Shown piece by piece: positions 34,266 to 43,446 of a DNA stretch of 64,000 nucleotides. Numbering within the stretch: the stretch's first letter is position 1; the number at the start of each line of letters is the position of its first letter. A program made the translations under genes and the position numbers. This DNA is from Evansella halocellulosilytica (GTDB lineage Bacteria > Bacillota > Bacilli > Bacillales > Salisediminibacteriaceae), in assembly GCF_002335745.1 (NCBI RefSeq), contig NZ_NIST01000001.1, positions 5,447,342 to 5,511,341 of the forward strand, given 5' to 3'. Below the pieces are notes generated by a model. That model ran no database searches. It was not told the DNA's origin and saw only the letters and a program-made list of their open reading frames with translations.

Positions 34266-35885
34266 TTATTTGATTTTTGCGTGATTCACATTGATTCGGC
34301 CATTTGGTGTAACGAATACGCCATCTACATGATCACGTAATGCATAAATGTTTTCGTCGGACGCTAAGAAAATCCAAGGAGCTTCTTCATAAATCTTTTG
34401 CTGGACATTCCCATAGGTTTCATATTGTAAGTCTGAATCTGTCACTGTGTTCGCTTCTTGCAGCCAGCTGTCAACCTCTTCATCGCTAAAATAAGCAGAA
34501 TTACCGCCACCTGGAGGGAAGCTGTCGCCACCAAGAATCGGTCTAATCATATGGTCAGTGTCAGACGGATAACCTCCCCAGCTTACATACCACATTTCAA
34601 CTTCCGCTTCTTCTGGTGTATGCCCGCCATAAATTCTGTCTGATAATGTTCCTTCTTCCATTGAAAGAACTTCTAAATCTACACCAATTTGCGAAAGCTG
34701 TTGTTGAATAAACTGCATCCCTCTTACAGTATTCGAGTTCGTATTACCCCAAATTTCTGCCGAAAAGCCGTCTTCATACCCGGCTTCTGCCAATAGAGCT
34801 TTCGCTTTCTCAAGGTCGTAATCATACGATTGCTGCTCCTGGTAATTGAAGATCGTATTTGGAAGTACTGAATCTAATGGAGAGGCATAACCAGCCATCA
34901 CTACTTCAATAAAAGCGTCTTTGTCTATTGCATAATTTAACGCTTGTCGAACGCGCGGATCATCAAAAGGCTCTTTCATCGTATTTAATGAAATATAATT
35001 AGCAATCGTAGAGTTGTTCGTTTCGACAATTATATTTTCATCTGCTTCCAGCTCATCAAGGTTTTGTGTCGGTGCCGGGAAAATAAAATCGGCTTCCCCT
35101 GTTTGCAGCATTGCGACACGCGCCCCATTTTCTGGAACAGGTCTATACGTGATTTTTTCTACCGTTGCTTGGCCATCATTCCAATAATCCTCGAACAATT
35201 CAATCGTTAAATGATCGCCTTGAACCCATTCAACAAACTGATAAGGTCCTGTTCCGACTAGAGTTTGTGATAAGTCTGCGTCTTCTTCGAGTGCTTTCGG
35301 ACTAACCATTCCAGCAGGAACAATTTTCGTTAAAATGTTACTGTTAGGCTGTTCAAGGGTCATTTTTATTTCATATTCATCGACGATTTCTATTTCGGTT
35401 ATCTCATTAAACCCTCTGCTATATAAACGAAGGTTCTTATCAGGATCACGGATCCTTTCGAAATTCGCTTCGACAACTTCGGCATTGAATGCAGCCCCAT
35501 CATGGAACGTAACGCCTTCACGCAGTTTAAATGTCACTTCGGTTGCCTCATCATTCACTTCAAACTCTTCTGCAAGCATCGGCACAATTTCTCCATCTTG
35601 CTCTGCAATGAGACCTTCATACATGGCAGATTGAACAGCATTGGAGTTGCGATCTCCAGTGTTGTGTGGGTCCATCGTTATAAAGTTTTCATTCACAGCA
35701 ATCACTAATTCATTTTCTTGATCACTCGCTTCTGCATCAGACCCTCCATCCTCCTCTTCCGCAACGTCTGAATCAGCTGCATCCTCGTCTTCTTCTGCAC
35801 CACTAGGTTCCTCAGAGGAACAAGCAACAATTAAAACCGACAAGAGCAACAACGACAGAATGTGAAAAATCTTAGCTTCTTTCAC
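34266..35885 (-). CDS. Opp/Dpp-type substrate-binding lipoprotein (SBP_bac_5)
   Basis: 539 aa. Lipobox IVAC, acidic linker (about 25-58), then the family-5 binding fold (NFITMDPHNTGDRNS, FKLREGVTFHDGAAFNAE, LVGTGPYQFVEW, VRQALNYAIDKD). GTG start with AAGGGGG upstream. It captures the ligand for the following BCDF genes. Because the operon ends in sugar isomerases and a dehydrogenase, the cargo may be an oligosaccharide or glycoconjugate rather than a peptide. Confidence 0.9.
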   Translation of the reverse strand: MKEAKIFHILSLLLLSVLIVACSSEEPSGAEEDEDAADSDVAEEEDGGSDAEASDQENELVIAVNENFITMDPHNTGDRNSNAVQSAMYEGLIAEQDGEIVPMLAEEFEVNDEATEVTFKLREGVTFHDGAAFNAEVVEANFERIRDPDKNLRLYSRGFNEITEIEIVDEYEIKMTLEQPNSNILTKIVPAGMVSPKALEEDADLSQTLVGTGPYQFVEWVQGDHLTIELFEDYWNDGQATVEKITYRPVPENGARVAMLQTGEADFIFPAPTQNLDELEADENIIVETNNSTIANYISLNTMKEPFDDPRVRQALNYAIDKDAFIEVVMAGYASPLDSVLPNTIFNYQEQQSYDYDLEKAKALLAEAGYEDGFSAEIWGNTNSNTVRGMQFIQQQLSQIGVDLEVLSMEEGTLSDRIYGGHTPEEAEVEMWYVSWGGYPSDTDHMIRPILGGDSFPPGGGNSAYFSDEEVDSWLQEANTVTDSDLQYETYGNVQQKIYEEAPWIFLASDENIYALRDHVDGVFVTPNGRINVNHAKIK

Positions 35886-36140
35886 CTGATTAATCCCCCT
35901 TAAAATGATTTAATATTTAAACTAGCCGTTCAAGACGACTAATTTATTTCATTTTGTACAAGACGTTGTTAAGCTTTCAGTTTGATCTGTCTTATCTAAG
36001 AAGCTCCTTTTATAACACGGCATTAAAAACGAAGCTGATTATTCTGTTAAATTCGCGTAATTTTGATGTCAATTTAATTTGTTTCACCTGTGGAGAAATT
36101 AATTGGGCATATTTTCAATGACTTTTAATAATTTTCTTTT

Positions 36141-36169
36141 ATCATAGTTCTTACATAGTGAGTAGTCAA
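36141..36169 (-). promoter_or_regulatory. Sigma-A promoter of the Opp/isomerase operon
   Basis: Minus strand: TTGACT (36169-36164), 17-bp spacer, TATGAT (36146-36141). The implied leader to the GTG at 35885 is about 250 nt. Confidence 0.6.
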
Positions 36170-36221
36170 CTGAATATTCTGAATAATTTGCGTATTATGC
36201 TCCCTTTTTTACACGATGAAA

Positions 36222-36253
36222 AAAAGGTACCGCCCTTGTCAGCAGTACCTTTA
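36222..36253 (-). terminator. Hairpin terminator on the minus strand
   Basis: AAAGGTAC / GTACCTTT stem; on the minus strand it runs into a T-rich stretch. No minus-strand gene ends here, so it may insulate the Opp promoter from antisense transcription or act as a leader hairpin. Confidence 0.5.
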
Positions 36254-36306
36254 AATGAATGAAGATCATGTATTTTAAAGCTAAAAATGTTGTCCGAGAA
36301 ATATTT

Positions 36307-36337
36307 TTTGACATATTTCGGGAAGTAACTGGCACTT
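36307..36337 (+). repeat. 31-bp palindromic repeat, copy 11
   Basis: TTTGACATATTTCGGG followed by a core AAGTAACTGGCACTT with reduced symmetry. Its right edge overlaps the proposed -35 of the Hsp70 cluster. Confidence 0.85.
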
Positions 36338-36365
36338 GGCAGGCGTTCTTGATATACAGTAGAAT
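36336..36365 (+). promoter_or_regulatory. Possible promoter of the Hsp70 cluster
   Basis: TTGGCA (36336-36341), 18-bp spacer, TAGAAT (36360-36365). The -35 starts at the last two bases of palindromic repeat copy 11. The predicted leader is only about 16 nt. No CIRCE or CtsR-like operator was seen. Confidence 0.35.
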
Positions 36366-36387
36366 TGTTGGAAAGGAGTTGAGAATC

Positions 36388-36945
36388 GTGAAATGGCCTT
36401 TTTTGAAAAGAGAAGAAAAAGAGAACTCATTCTCTGAGGAATTCGATCATATGAAGTTACAATTATCGTCAATGGTCGACCGCGTAACAGAACTCGACCA
36501 AAACCTACAAAAATTTATGAGACTCCAATATAAAACTGGAAAAAGTTTAGAAGGAGATTTAAAAAAAGTCACAACGATCATCAAAGACCAACAAGAGGAA
36601 AAAAACATCCCATCTAACGATCAAGCTATTCACAATCTAATTAACCAAATTGATGATATGGATATGATCTATGAACAATTATCCATTGACTCCCAATGGA
36701 GAGAAACATTAATAAACTGGACGTCCCAGACATTACACACTCTCTCGGTTTTAGGTGTAACCGAATGTATCCAACGAGGAGAAAAGTTTGATCCCAGATT
36801 TGCTGAAGCGATTAAAACAATTTCACCGCAAGAACATACTGAACCAAATGAAATCATTGCGATCTATAAAAGAGCATTCGCTGAATCAAATGGAAAAATA
36901 ATTAGAAAAGGACAAGTTGTTACGGTAAAGGAGAAAAATATATGA
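36388..36945 (+). CDS. Divergent GrpE-like nucleotide exchange factor
   Basis: 185 aa. The N-terminal half (about 20-95) is a long coiled coil ([19 protein letters not shown]), as in the GrpE dimer stalk. The C-terminal part resembles the GrpE beta-domain: [20 protein letters not shown] aligns by eye with the GrpE GxxFDPxxHEA region, and [11 protein letters not shown] with the terminal VIRPAxVxV. GTG 36388 has AAAGGAG 9 nt upstream. A longer frame starting at 36259 runs through the palindromic repeat and is rejected. Its stop overlaps the Hsp70 start by 4 nt. It probably releases ADP from that Hsp70. Confidence 0.72.
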   Translation: MKWPFLKREEKENSFSEEFDHMKLQLSSMVDRVTELDQNLQKFMRLQYKTGKSLEGDLKKVTTIIKDQQEEKNIPSNDQAIHNLINQIDDMDMIYEQLSIDSQWRETLINWTSQTLHTLSVLGVTECIQRGEKFDPRFAEAIKTISPQEHTEPNEIIAIYKRAFAESNGKIIRKGQVVTVKEKNI

Positions 36946-38774
36946 CTCATTCATCAACCAACGCAAAAACGACTTCATTTCGACCCATCATTGGCATTGA
37001 CTTAGGAACAACAAATACTGCAGCTGCCTACATTTATAAACAAAGCCCCCGAATGATTCAACTGAAAAACGGTGAACATATGATGCCTTCAGTCGTTTTA
37101 TTGGACCCTAGCGACAAAGTAATCGTAGGTGATGACGCTCGCAGTGCCTTAGTCGCCATGCCCAATCGTACAAAAGCAGCAGTCAAGCGAGAAATGGGGG
37201 AAGAGACACTCATTTCATTAGGGGAAAAATCATTTACCCCAGAAGAAATATCAGCATTCATTTTAAAAGAAATCAAACGTGTAGCTGACAAGCAGCTAGG
37301 TGAAGGCGAAAAAGAAGCAGTTATCACTGTCCCCGCTTATTTTACGAACCAACAACGCCAAGCTACGAAAAAAGCAGGAGAACTTGCAGGTTTTGTCGTC
37401 GAGCGAATCATTAATGAACCGACAGCTGCTGCTTTAGCATATGGTATGCAAAACCTCGAAGAAAACAGCCATATTATCGTTTATGATTTAGGTGGCGGCA
37501 CATTCGATGTATCCGTAGTAGAAATGATGGACGGGATTCTTGAAGTAAAAGCATCTGCTGGTAATAATCAACTTGGCGGAGAGGACTTTGATTGGCTTGT
37601 CGTCGATTGGCTTTCCGAAAAAATGATAGCCTCAACCCAAATTGATCCAAGAGAAGACATACGAAGCAAGGCCCGCTTGAAAGAAGAAGCTGAAAAAATA
37701 AAAGAGAAGCTATCTTACGAGGACACTGTAAACATAGCTGTCCCTGTCGTTACGGTTAAAAATAATTCGCCGATTGGACTTGATGCTACACTAAATAGAG
37801 ATGAATTTGTAAAACTAATTGAACCTTTACTTCTTGAAACGGAAGAAAAGCTAAGGCAAGTTCTGAGTGATGCCAACTTGAAAGCAACAGACATTGATGA
37901 AGTCTTACTCGTAGGTGGGTCGACGAGAATCCCACAAGTTCACCAGCTCATCACGTCATTTTTTCAAAAAGCTCCTAAAAAAGATGTTAACCCTGATGAA
38001 GCTGTCGCTTTAGGTGCTGCTGTTCAAGCAGGGTTAAAATCCGGTGCTCTTAGTAACAGTGGACTTATTGTTACGGATGTCGCTCCTTTTTCAATGGGAA
38101 TTGCTGTGTTAGACAACATGAGGTCAAGAGCAAAGCCCGGAGCATTCCATGCCATTATTCCACGTAACACAACAATTCCAGTAACACGGACAGAAAGTTT
38201 CACGACTTCGGAAGATAACCAAACTGCTGTCAGTATTGAAATCTATCAAGGGGAAAATGATTGGGTAAAGAATAATTACTTTCTTAATGAGTTTATACTC
38301 GAAGGTTTACCCGCAAAACGAGCAGGTGAAGAAGCGGTAGATGTGACGTTTCGCTATAATTTAAATGGTATTTTAGAAGTGACCGCTAAAAGTGCTTCGA
38401 CAGGAAATGAAATGTCTGTCACGATCGAGGATGCTATCGACCGAAGTTCAGAGCAAGCTTTTCAAGACAGCATGACCAAAGTCGAGGCTGCTTATGAAGT
38501 CGAAGATCAAGATCTAGCTGAGGAACTGAACCTTTTTGATTTTACCGAGGACGTTCCAGGTGAATCCGAGGAACCATTGGAAGAATTAATCACTGATGCC
38601 AAGGAATGGAAAAAACGTTTTTCAAAAGAACTTCATAATTGTGATGGTGTTTCAAAAGAAGAGCTTGAACAAGTGATGATGTTGATTGAGTCTGCCCTAA
38701 ACTCGAATGACCCTGCGCTATTAAATAAGGCAATTGAACGTTCTATTGATCTAGCGATTGACTTAGAAATTTAG
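36942..38774 (+). CDS. Second Hsp70/DnaK-family chaperone
   Basis: 610 aa. ATPase domain with [10 protein letters not shown] (17-26), [11 protein letters not shown] (158-168), [11 protein letters not shown] (181-191) and LVGGSTRIP (about 325). The linker/beta region contains DVAPFSMGI instead of the usual DVTPLSLGI, and the C-terminal lid is short and acidic without a conserved tail. The ATPase motifs are intact. A dedicated GrpE-like gene precedes it and a J-like gene follows, so this is a self-contained paralogous chaperone unit and not the housekeeping dnaK operon (no hrcA). Confidence 0.88.
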   Translation: MTHSSTNAKTTSFRPIIGIDLGTTNTAAAYIYKQSPRMIQLKNGEHMMPSVVLLDPSDKVIVGDDARSALVAMPNRTKAAVKREMGEETLISLGEKSFTPEEISAFILKEIKRVADKQLGEGEKEAVITVPAYFTNQQRQATKKAGELAGFVVERIINEPTAAALAYGMQNLEENSHIIVYDLGGGTFDVSVVEMMDGILEVKASAGNNQLGGEDFDWLVVDWLSEKMIASTQIDPREDIRSKARLKEEAEKIKEKLSYEDTVNIAVPVVTVKNNSPIGLDATLNRDEFVKLIEPLLLETEEKLRQVLSDANLKATDIDEVLLVGGSTRIPQVHQLITSFFQKAPKKDVNPDEAVALGAAVQAGLKSGALSNSGLIVTDVAPFSMGIAVLDNMRSRAKPGAFHAIIPRNTTIPVTRTESFTTSEDNQTAVSIEIYQGENDWVKNNYFLNEFILEGLPAKRAGEEAVDVTFRYNLNGILEVTAKSASTGNEMSVTIEDAIDRSSEQAFQDSMTKVEAAYEVEDQDLAEELNLFDFTEDVPGESEEPLEELITDAKEWKKRFSKELHNCDGVSKEELEQVMMLIESALNSNDPALLNKAIERSIDLAIDLEI

Positions 38775-38790
38775 GAAAGGAGCATGTACG

Positions 38791-40038
38791 ATGCCTCAAA
38801 CTGTACATCAAAGTTATTATAAAATACTAGGAACGACAGCGAACATTAGTCAACGACGGATTAAAGAAAAGTACATTGCCGCTGTGAAAAAACATCCACC
38901 TGAAACAGATCCTGAACAATTTGAACTAATTCGAGAAGCGTACGAAACGTTAAAAGACCCGCTAAAACGTAAACAGTATGACCTTGCAAGAAAATATGGT
39001 GGTAAAATCGAAAATATATTAAATAAAGCTGGACGTGATGTAGAGAAGGGGAAATTCAAGCAAGCTTTTGATCTATACAACAATATTTTAGAGGTCGACC
39101 CGATCAACCTTGCCGCCCAAACTGGCGTTTTGCTTACTTCTGTTATGATTGATGACTTAGAAAGAGCATATGATTGTTTTGAACAAATATTAGATTCCCC
39201 TGAATTAATGGAAGATGAAGGCGAAGAAGGCTATACGTTCATCTATTCATTATTTAGTAATGCACTAATCAAAAAGGATTATCTAGATAAGGCGAAGGAG
39301 ATCCTTGAGGAAGGGGTTAAGAGATTTCCAAAGTCAACTCATTTCTTTGTACAGCAACTAGTGTTCATATATATCCATTTAGATCAGGAGGATCATGCAC
39401 TAGAATTTACTGAATCGACCATCCCTCCAGAAGGAGAGGAATCGTTTGAAAACATAGATTCCTTTATGATGTGGCTTGTTGTCGTCAATCAAACAGAGAA
39501 TTGGTCTCACTTATCAAAAGTCCAAACTCGCTTCCGTAAATTTTTAAAAAACCTTGAAGACGAAGATGAAAAAGAAGAAGCGTTTGAGTTATTAATGGCT
39601 GAATACGAAGAATACTTCGATCACAAAAATTTCCGTATGGCTGAACTTCATATTGACTTTGCAAAAATCGTGTCAGACACTCCATCTGATCTAAAGGAAG
39701 ACATCAAAGAAATCAAAAAGTTAGTAAGAGTTGAAAAAGATTTAGATCGACTCTTTAAAGATGATTCGATTTTCCCACTCATTCTTTTACGAGCTGTTCG
39801 ATTGTATTTTGATGACGAGGATCATCCAATTGTACAGCAAATCAAAGTATCATTTCCGCCGGACATCGTGGAGGAGCTTGAAGAAGATCGAGAATATTTT
39901 GCTGCAGGAATTTTGCATTTGAAAAAGAAATACGCAGCATTCTATAACTTCTTTAAATCGGACTGGGACGAGCTATTTAATGAGCTGACAAAAGACTTTA
40001 ACAGAGAAATGAAAAGAGGATTACGAAAGTTCATTTAA
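38791..40038 (+). CDS. J-domain-like TPR protein (HPP instead of HPD)
   Basis: 415 aa. Residues 8-65 form a J domain (YYKILGTTANIS, REAYETLKDPLKRKQYD), but the invariant loop HPD is H35-P36-P37. Residues about 75-235 contain TPR-like helical repeats (KQAFDLYNNILEVDPINLAA; KAKEILEEGVKRFPKSTHFF). The rest is helical and acidic, with a basic end. ATG start behind GGAAAGGAG. HPD is needed in known J proteins to trigger Hsp70 ATP hydrolysis, so this may be a J-like adaptor or use an altered contact. Confidence 0.85.
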   Translation: MPQTVHQSYYKILGTTANISQRRIKEKYIAAVKKHPPETDPEQFELIREAYETLKDPLKRKQYDLARKYGGKIENILNKAGRDVEKGKFKQAFDLYNNILEVDPINLAAQTGVLLTSVMIDDLERAYDCFEQILDSPELMEDEGEEGYTFIYSLFSNALIKKDYLDKAKEILEEGVKRFPKSTHFFVQQLVFIYIHLDQEDHALEFTESTIPPEGEESFENIDSFMMWLVVVNQTENWSHLSKVQTRFRKFLKNLEDEDEKEEAFELLMAEYEEYFDHKNFRMAELHIDFAKIVSDTPSDLKEDIKEIKKLVRVEKDLDRLFKDDSIFPLILLRAVRLYFDDEDHPIVQQIKVSFPPDIVEELEEDREYFAAGILHLKKKYAAFYNFFKSDWDELFNELTKDFNREMKRGLRKFI

Positions 40039-40041
40039 TTG

Positions 40042-40086
40042 ATGCCTGATCTAGTGCGATTATTCCACACTAGATCAGGCATTTTA
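40042..40086 (+). terminator. Terminator of the Hsp70 cluster
   Basis: ATGCCTGATCTAGTG / CACTAGATCAGGCAT, a 15-bp stem followed by TTTTATT. It lies just after the J-like gene. Confidence 0.85.
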
Positions 40087-40101
40087 TTCGGTCTATATAG
40101 T

Positions 40102-40132
40102 TACGACATTATTCGGGAAGTGACTGGCACTT
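40102..40132 (+). repeat. 31-bp palindromic repeat, copy 12
   Basis: TACGACATTATTCGGG followed by AAGTGACTGGCACTT. It lies immediately downstream of the small membrane protein gene (stop at 40138), where it may serve as a 3' end structure. Confidence 0.9.
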
Positions 40133-40137
40133 GGCTC

Positions 40138-40239
40138 TTAGTACAAAAACAAGACGATTCCGACTAATGCTGCCCAAAAAGGAACACTAAGAATTGTCCC
40201 CCATAGCAAACCTTTAAAGAAGTTTCCTTCATGTTTCAT
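40138..40239 (-). CDS. 33-aa small membrane protein
   Basis: ATG at 40239 with TGGAGGTT about 8 nt upstream. The product starts MKHEGNFFKGLLWG and continues as one hydrophobic helix ending VGIVLFLY. It is a single-pass membrane microprotein by composition. It sits between palindromic repeats 12 and 13 and the ZIP transporter gene (same strand). Family not named. Strong ribosome binding site and clean architecture support it being real. Confidence 0.6.
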   Translation of the reverse strand: MKHEGNFFKGLLWGTILSVPFWAALVGIVLFLY

Positions 40240-40295
40240 ATTACCAACCTCCATATGAATGAAGTATTGGAAAAAATGCCTTGAAATATACGACA

Positions 40296-40326
40296 TTCGA
40301 CAATGTTCGGGAAGTGACTGGCACTT
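40296..40326 (+). repeat. 31-bp palindromic repeat, copy 13
   Basis: TTCGACAATGTTCGGG followed by AAGTGACTGGCACTT. It lies between the ZIP transporter stop and the small membrane protein gene. Last copy seen in the window. Confidence 0.9.
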
Positions 40327-40344
40327 GTCTTATAGGCACTTGTC

Positions 40345-41127
40345 TTATATGTGGTGGAGCCAGAGGGCGATGAAGACGCCGATTGATGTGATAAAGCCAA
40401 CGGTTGGTCCGCCTTCTTTGTATGCTTCCGGCATCATCGTTGATGCGACCATCGCAATAATCGCTCCTCCTGCAAAGCTGCTGACGATTGCTTTAATACT
40501 ATTAGATGCAGTGTCTAGTAAAGTTGCCCCGGCTAACGAACTTAATGCCGAAAAAAAGACAACTAGTGCCCACATGATGACAATCTTCTTCCTCGAAAAC
40601 CCACTTTTTCGCAACCCGACTGTACTCGATAATCCTTCCGGAATGTTACTAATAAAAACCGAGACGACAAGAGCTAAGCTAACTGATGCTCCACCAATTA
40701 AACTCATCCCGATCATTGCTGACTCAGGCAATGTGTCCATAACCGAACCAATGAATATCCCCATCCCTGATGTTTTCCCGTCAGAATCTGAAGAAGAAGA
40801 TCGAGACCCTCCAGAAAATAAAGTACCATCTGCCTTATAAGCTCGATCCGTCCCTTTCCTTTGATGCCCACCTTTGTGTGAAATGAGCAAATCCAAAATA
40901 GTGAACAGTAAAGCGCCGCCTAAAAAACCAATCGCCACTTCTTTAAAACCGCTAATTTCTAACGATCCTTCTAACAGCTCATAAGCTGTCGCTCCGATTA
41001 AAGCACCTGTCCCTAATGCCATAATAAATCCGATAACTCTTTTCGGAATCGATACTTTTAATGCTAACAATGCACCAAACATCGTTGCAGAAGCAGCAAA
41101 CGTCCCCCAAAAAAGGGCATTCCACAT
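40345..41127 (-). CDS. ZIP-family divalent metal transporter
   Basis: 260 aa, about seven or eight helices. The metal-site helices carry DTLPESAMIG and SNIPEGLSST, the hallmark of ZIP (ZupT-like) proteins, plus the terminal MMPEAYKEGG. The cytoplasmic loop (about 85-115) contains HKGGHQRK and a Ser-rich stretch. It probably imports Zn or related metals. ATG start with AGGAGG upstream. Monocistronic or transcribed with the small membrane protein. Confidence 0.88.
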   Translation of the reverse strand: MWNALFWGTFAASATMFGALLALKVSIPKRVIGFIMALGTGALIGATAYELLEGSLEISGFKEVAIGFLGGALLFTILDLLISHKGGHQRKGTDRAYKADGTLFSGGSRSSSSDSDGKTSGMGIFIGSVMDTLPESAMIGMSLIGGASVSLALVVSVFISNIPEGLSSTVGLRKSGFSRKKIVIMWALVVFFSALSSLAGATLLDTASNSIKAIVSSFAGGAIIAMVASTMMPEAYKEGGPTVGFITSIGVFIALWLHHI

Positions 41128-41497
41128 ACGGAAACGCCTCCTACTATTTTTTTACAACTATATACAAAGCTCAATCCTTTTTATTTCTTACATTTAAACT
41201 TATCATTCGAGTGGAATAACTTATGTAATTAAATGATCGTACTTTTAAGATCTGCTAAACGCTCCAAAATATACTGAGAACCATTTTTTTATCAGTCACT
41301 CAGTCAAAAGCACTACCTGCCATCCATCCTGAAATTGCCGGACTGAAAAACGACATATGAAAAACCAATGCAACATACGGTGTCACATTGGTTTATGAGA
41401 TTGAAAAGCTATAACCTCACTTTTGACCGCTCCGTGCTAGACAGCAATCGAAAGGTTAAAATGATATAAATTCTATTTACAGAAACGTCACCCTACC
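41128..41497. other. Intergenic region with a solitary repeat tail
   Basis: 370 bp without a supported ORF. It holds the Dpp terminator (41361-41394). At about 41430-41475 it carries CTAGACAGCAATCGAAAGG, which matches the tail of repeat blocks B and C with neither head nor core, so it is a remnant of that family. Confidence 0.65.
41361..41394 (-). terminator. Terminator of the prolidase-Dpp operon
   Basis: AAACCAATG / CATTGGTTT stem with inner ACA/TGT pairs. On the minus strand it is followed by T-rich sequence. It lies about 100 bp after the DppF-like stop. Confidence 0.6.
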
Positions 41498-42469
41498 TTA
41501 TCGCTCATGACATGCTACATAATGGTCTTTGTCTATTTGTCTCCACTCCGGAAGTTCATTTTTACATTGTTCTGTAGCAATTGGACAACGTGTATGAAAA
41601 GGGCATCCGCTTATCTCCTCTGTAGGTGAAGGAAGCTCCCCTTTTATTTTTATTCTCTCCGTTTTTTGATTCGTATCAGGCTTCGGTATAGCCGATAAAA
41701 GAGCTTCCGTATAAGGGTGTAACGGTGACTCGTAAAGTTTTTCAACTGGAGCAAGCTCCACCATATGGCCTAAATACATGACCATGACACGATCACAAAT
41801 ATGCCGTACGACACCTAAATCATGAGAAATAAATAGGTACGTTAAGTTTTCAATTTCTTGTAGTTCTTTTAGCAATTTAATAATTTGAGCTTGCACCGAT
41901 ACATCGAGAGCTGATACAGGTTCATCACAAACGAGAAATTTCGGATTCACTGCGATTGCTCGCCCAATCCCAATTCTTTGCCTTTGACCACCGCTAAATT
42001 CATGCGGTAATCGGTCTGCATGCTCGGGCTTTAAGCCTACTTTCTGCAAAATAGACTTAACCTTCTCTTGTCGTTCTTTTTTTGAAAGAGAAGAATGCAT
42101 AACTAAAGCTTCTTCAATCGCATTTCCGATCCGTTGCCGTGGATTCAAGGATGCAAAAGGGTCTTGAAAAATCATTTGCAGCTTTCTTCGATAAGGCTTT
42201 AATTTCATTCGACTTAATTTTGTTATATCTTGCCCATCAAAAATGATATTTCCTTCAGTAATTTTTTCTAATTGCATAATCGTGCGACCTAATGTTGATT
42301 TTCCGCACCCTGATTCTCCGACAACCCCTAGCGTTTCTCCTTGATATACTTCAAGTGAGACCCCATTTACAGCTTTGACGTGTGATTCAATTCGTTTAAT
42401 GATCTTACTTCGTACTGGATAATGTTTTTTTACATTTTCTAATTTAATAAGTGATCTTTTTTGGGTCAT
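41498..42469 (-). CDS. Dpp-type ABC transporter ATP-binding protein (DppF-like)
   Basis: 323 aa. Walker A GESGCGKST, signature FSGGQRQRIGIGRAI, Walker B FLVCDEPVSALD, and the C-terminal GCPFHTRCP motif. It overlaps the DppD-like gene by 26 nt, with AGAGGTG inside that gene as its ribosome binding site. Last gene of the prolidase-Dpp operon. Confidence 0.9.
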   Translation of the reverse strand: MTQKRSLIKLENVKKHYPVRSKIIKRIESHVKAVNGVSLEVYQGETLGVVGESGCGKSTLGRTIMQLEKITEGNIIFDGQDITKLSRMKLKPYRRKLQMIFQDPFASLNPRQRIGNAIEEALVMHSSLSKKERQEKVKSILQKVGLKPEHADRLPHEFSGGQRQRIGIGRAIAVNPKFLVCDEPVSALDVSVQAQIIKLLKELQEIENLTYLFISHDLGVVRHICDRVMVMYLGHMVELAPVEKLYESPLHPYTEALLSAIPKPDTNQKTERIKIKGELPSPTEEISGCPFHTRCPIATEQCKNELPEWRQIDKDHYVACHER

Positions 42470-43439
42470 CTTCGTTCACCTCTTGCAACCAACATGTTGT
42501 TTTATGATGCGGGGTGAGACTAGAGTTAGCAGGCTTTTCCTGTTTGCATTTGTCCATCACATACTTACAACGGGGATGAAAAGCACACCCACTGATTTGG
42601 TCATTTAAAGTAGGTAAAGAGCCAGGGATAGGCTCTAAGTTATGTTGGGAATCGGCATGAGGCACAGAATTGAGCAAACCTTTTGTATAAGGGTGCTGCG
42701 CATTGTTGAAAATCGATTCAACATCTCCTTCTTCAATAATTTCCCCTGCATACATGACGATCACCCTGTCAGCTACTTGTGCAACGACCCCCATATCATG
42801 AGTGATCAAGATAACGCTCATTTGATATTGATCCTTTAAATCTTGGATCAATTCGAGAATTTGAGCTTGAATCGTCACATCTAACGCTGTTGTCGGTTCG
42901 TCTGCAATGAGCAATTTTGGGTTGCAGGCTAAGCCAATTGCAATCATCACTCTTTGACGCATCCCGCCACTTAACTCATGTGGATATTGGTGCATGCGCT
43001 TTTCAGGTGAAGAAATCTCAACCTGCTTTAATAATTCAATACCTTGTTGATGTGCTTCCCTTTTCGATATTTTTAAATGATTCATTAAAACTTCCCTTAT
43101 TTGAAAACCAATGGAAAACACAGGATTTAAAGCAGTCATCGGTTCCTGAAAAATCATTGAAATTTCATTACCTCTGACCTTCTGCATCTCTTCCTTCGAT
43201 AACTTTGTTAAATCTGTATCATTAAAGTTTATACTTCCTTCTACGATATTCGCATTTCTAGGTAATAATCCCATGATAGAGAGTGCCGTAATACTTTTTC
43301 CACAACCAGATTCACCTACGATACATACCGTTTCACCATGTTCCACGGTAAAGGAGATACCCTTTACCGCAGATAGTGGCTTTTTTTGTGAAGAAAACTG
43401 AGTAACTAAATTATTTACGTGTAATAGTTGTCGTGGCAT
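42444..43439 (-). CDS. Dpp-type ABC transporter ATP-binding protein (DppD-like)
   Basis: 331 aa. Walker A GESGCGKSI, signature LSGGMRQRVMIAIGL, Walker B LLIADEPTTALD, and the tail GCAFHPRCKYVMDKC. Seven bases separate it from the binding-protein stop. Pairs with the DppF-like subunit. Confidence 0.92.
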   Translation of the reverse strand: MPRQLLHVNNLVTQFSSQKKPLSAVKGISFTVEHGETVCIVGESGCGKSITALSIMGLLPRNANIVEGSINFNDTDLTKLSKEEMQKVRGNEISMIFQEPMTALNPVFSIGFQIREVLMNHLKISKREAHQQGIELLKQVEISSPEKRMHQYPHELSGGMRQRVMIAIGLACNPKLLIADEPTTALDVTIQAQILELIQDLKDQYQMSVILITHDMGVVAQVADRVIVMYAGEIIEEGDVESIFNNAQHPYTKGLLNSVPHADSQHNLEPIPGSLPTLNDQISGCAFHPRCKYVMDKCKQEKPANSSLTPHHKTTCWLQEVNEDDPKKITY

Positions 43440-43446
43440 ATTATCT

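Larger units (their letters stand above)
35886..36387. other. Divergent intergenic region
   Basis: About 500 bp between the OppA-like gene and the GrpE-like gene. It holds the Opp promoter (36141-36169), a hairpin (36222-36253), palindromic repeat copy 11 (36307-36337) and a possible promoter for the Hsp70 cluster. The 250-nt Opp leader has no clear structure I can name. No ORF is supported. Confidence 0.6.

Noticed and set aside
36259..36387. 43-residue N-terminal extension of the GrpE-like protein
   Set aside because: It is translated through the palindromic repeat. The GTG at 36388 has AAAGGAG at good spacing.
13061..40332. TGGCACTT in the palindromes as sigma-54 -24 elements
   Set aside because: No TTGCA at the required spacing in any copy. 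Copy 11 has GG-N10-GC but with AGGC instead of TTGC.
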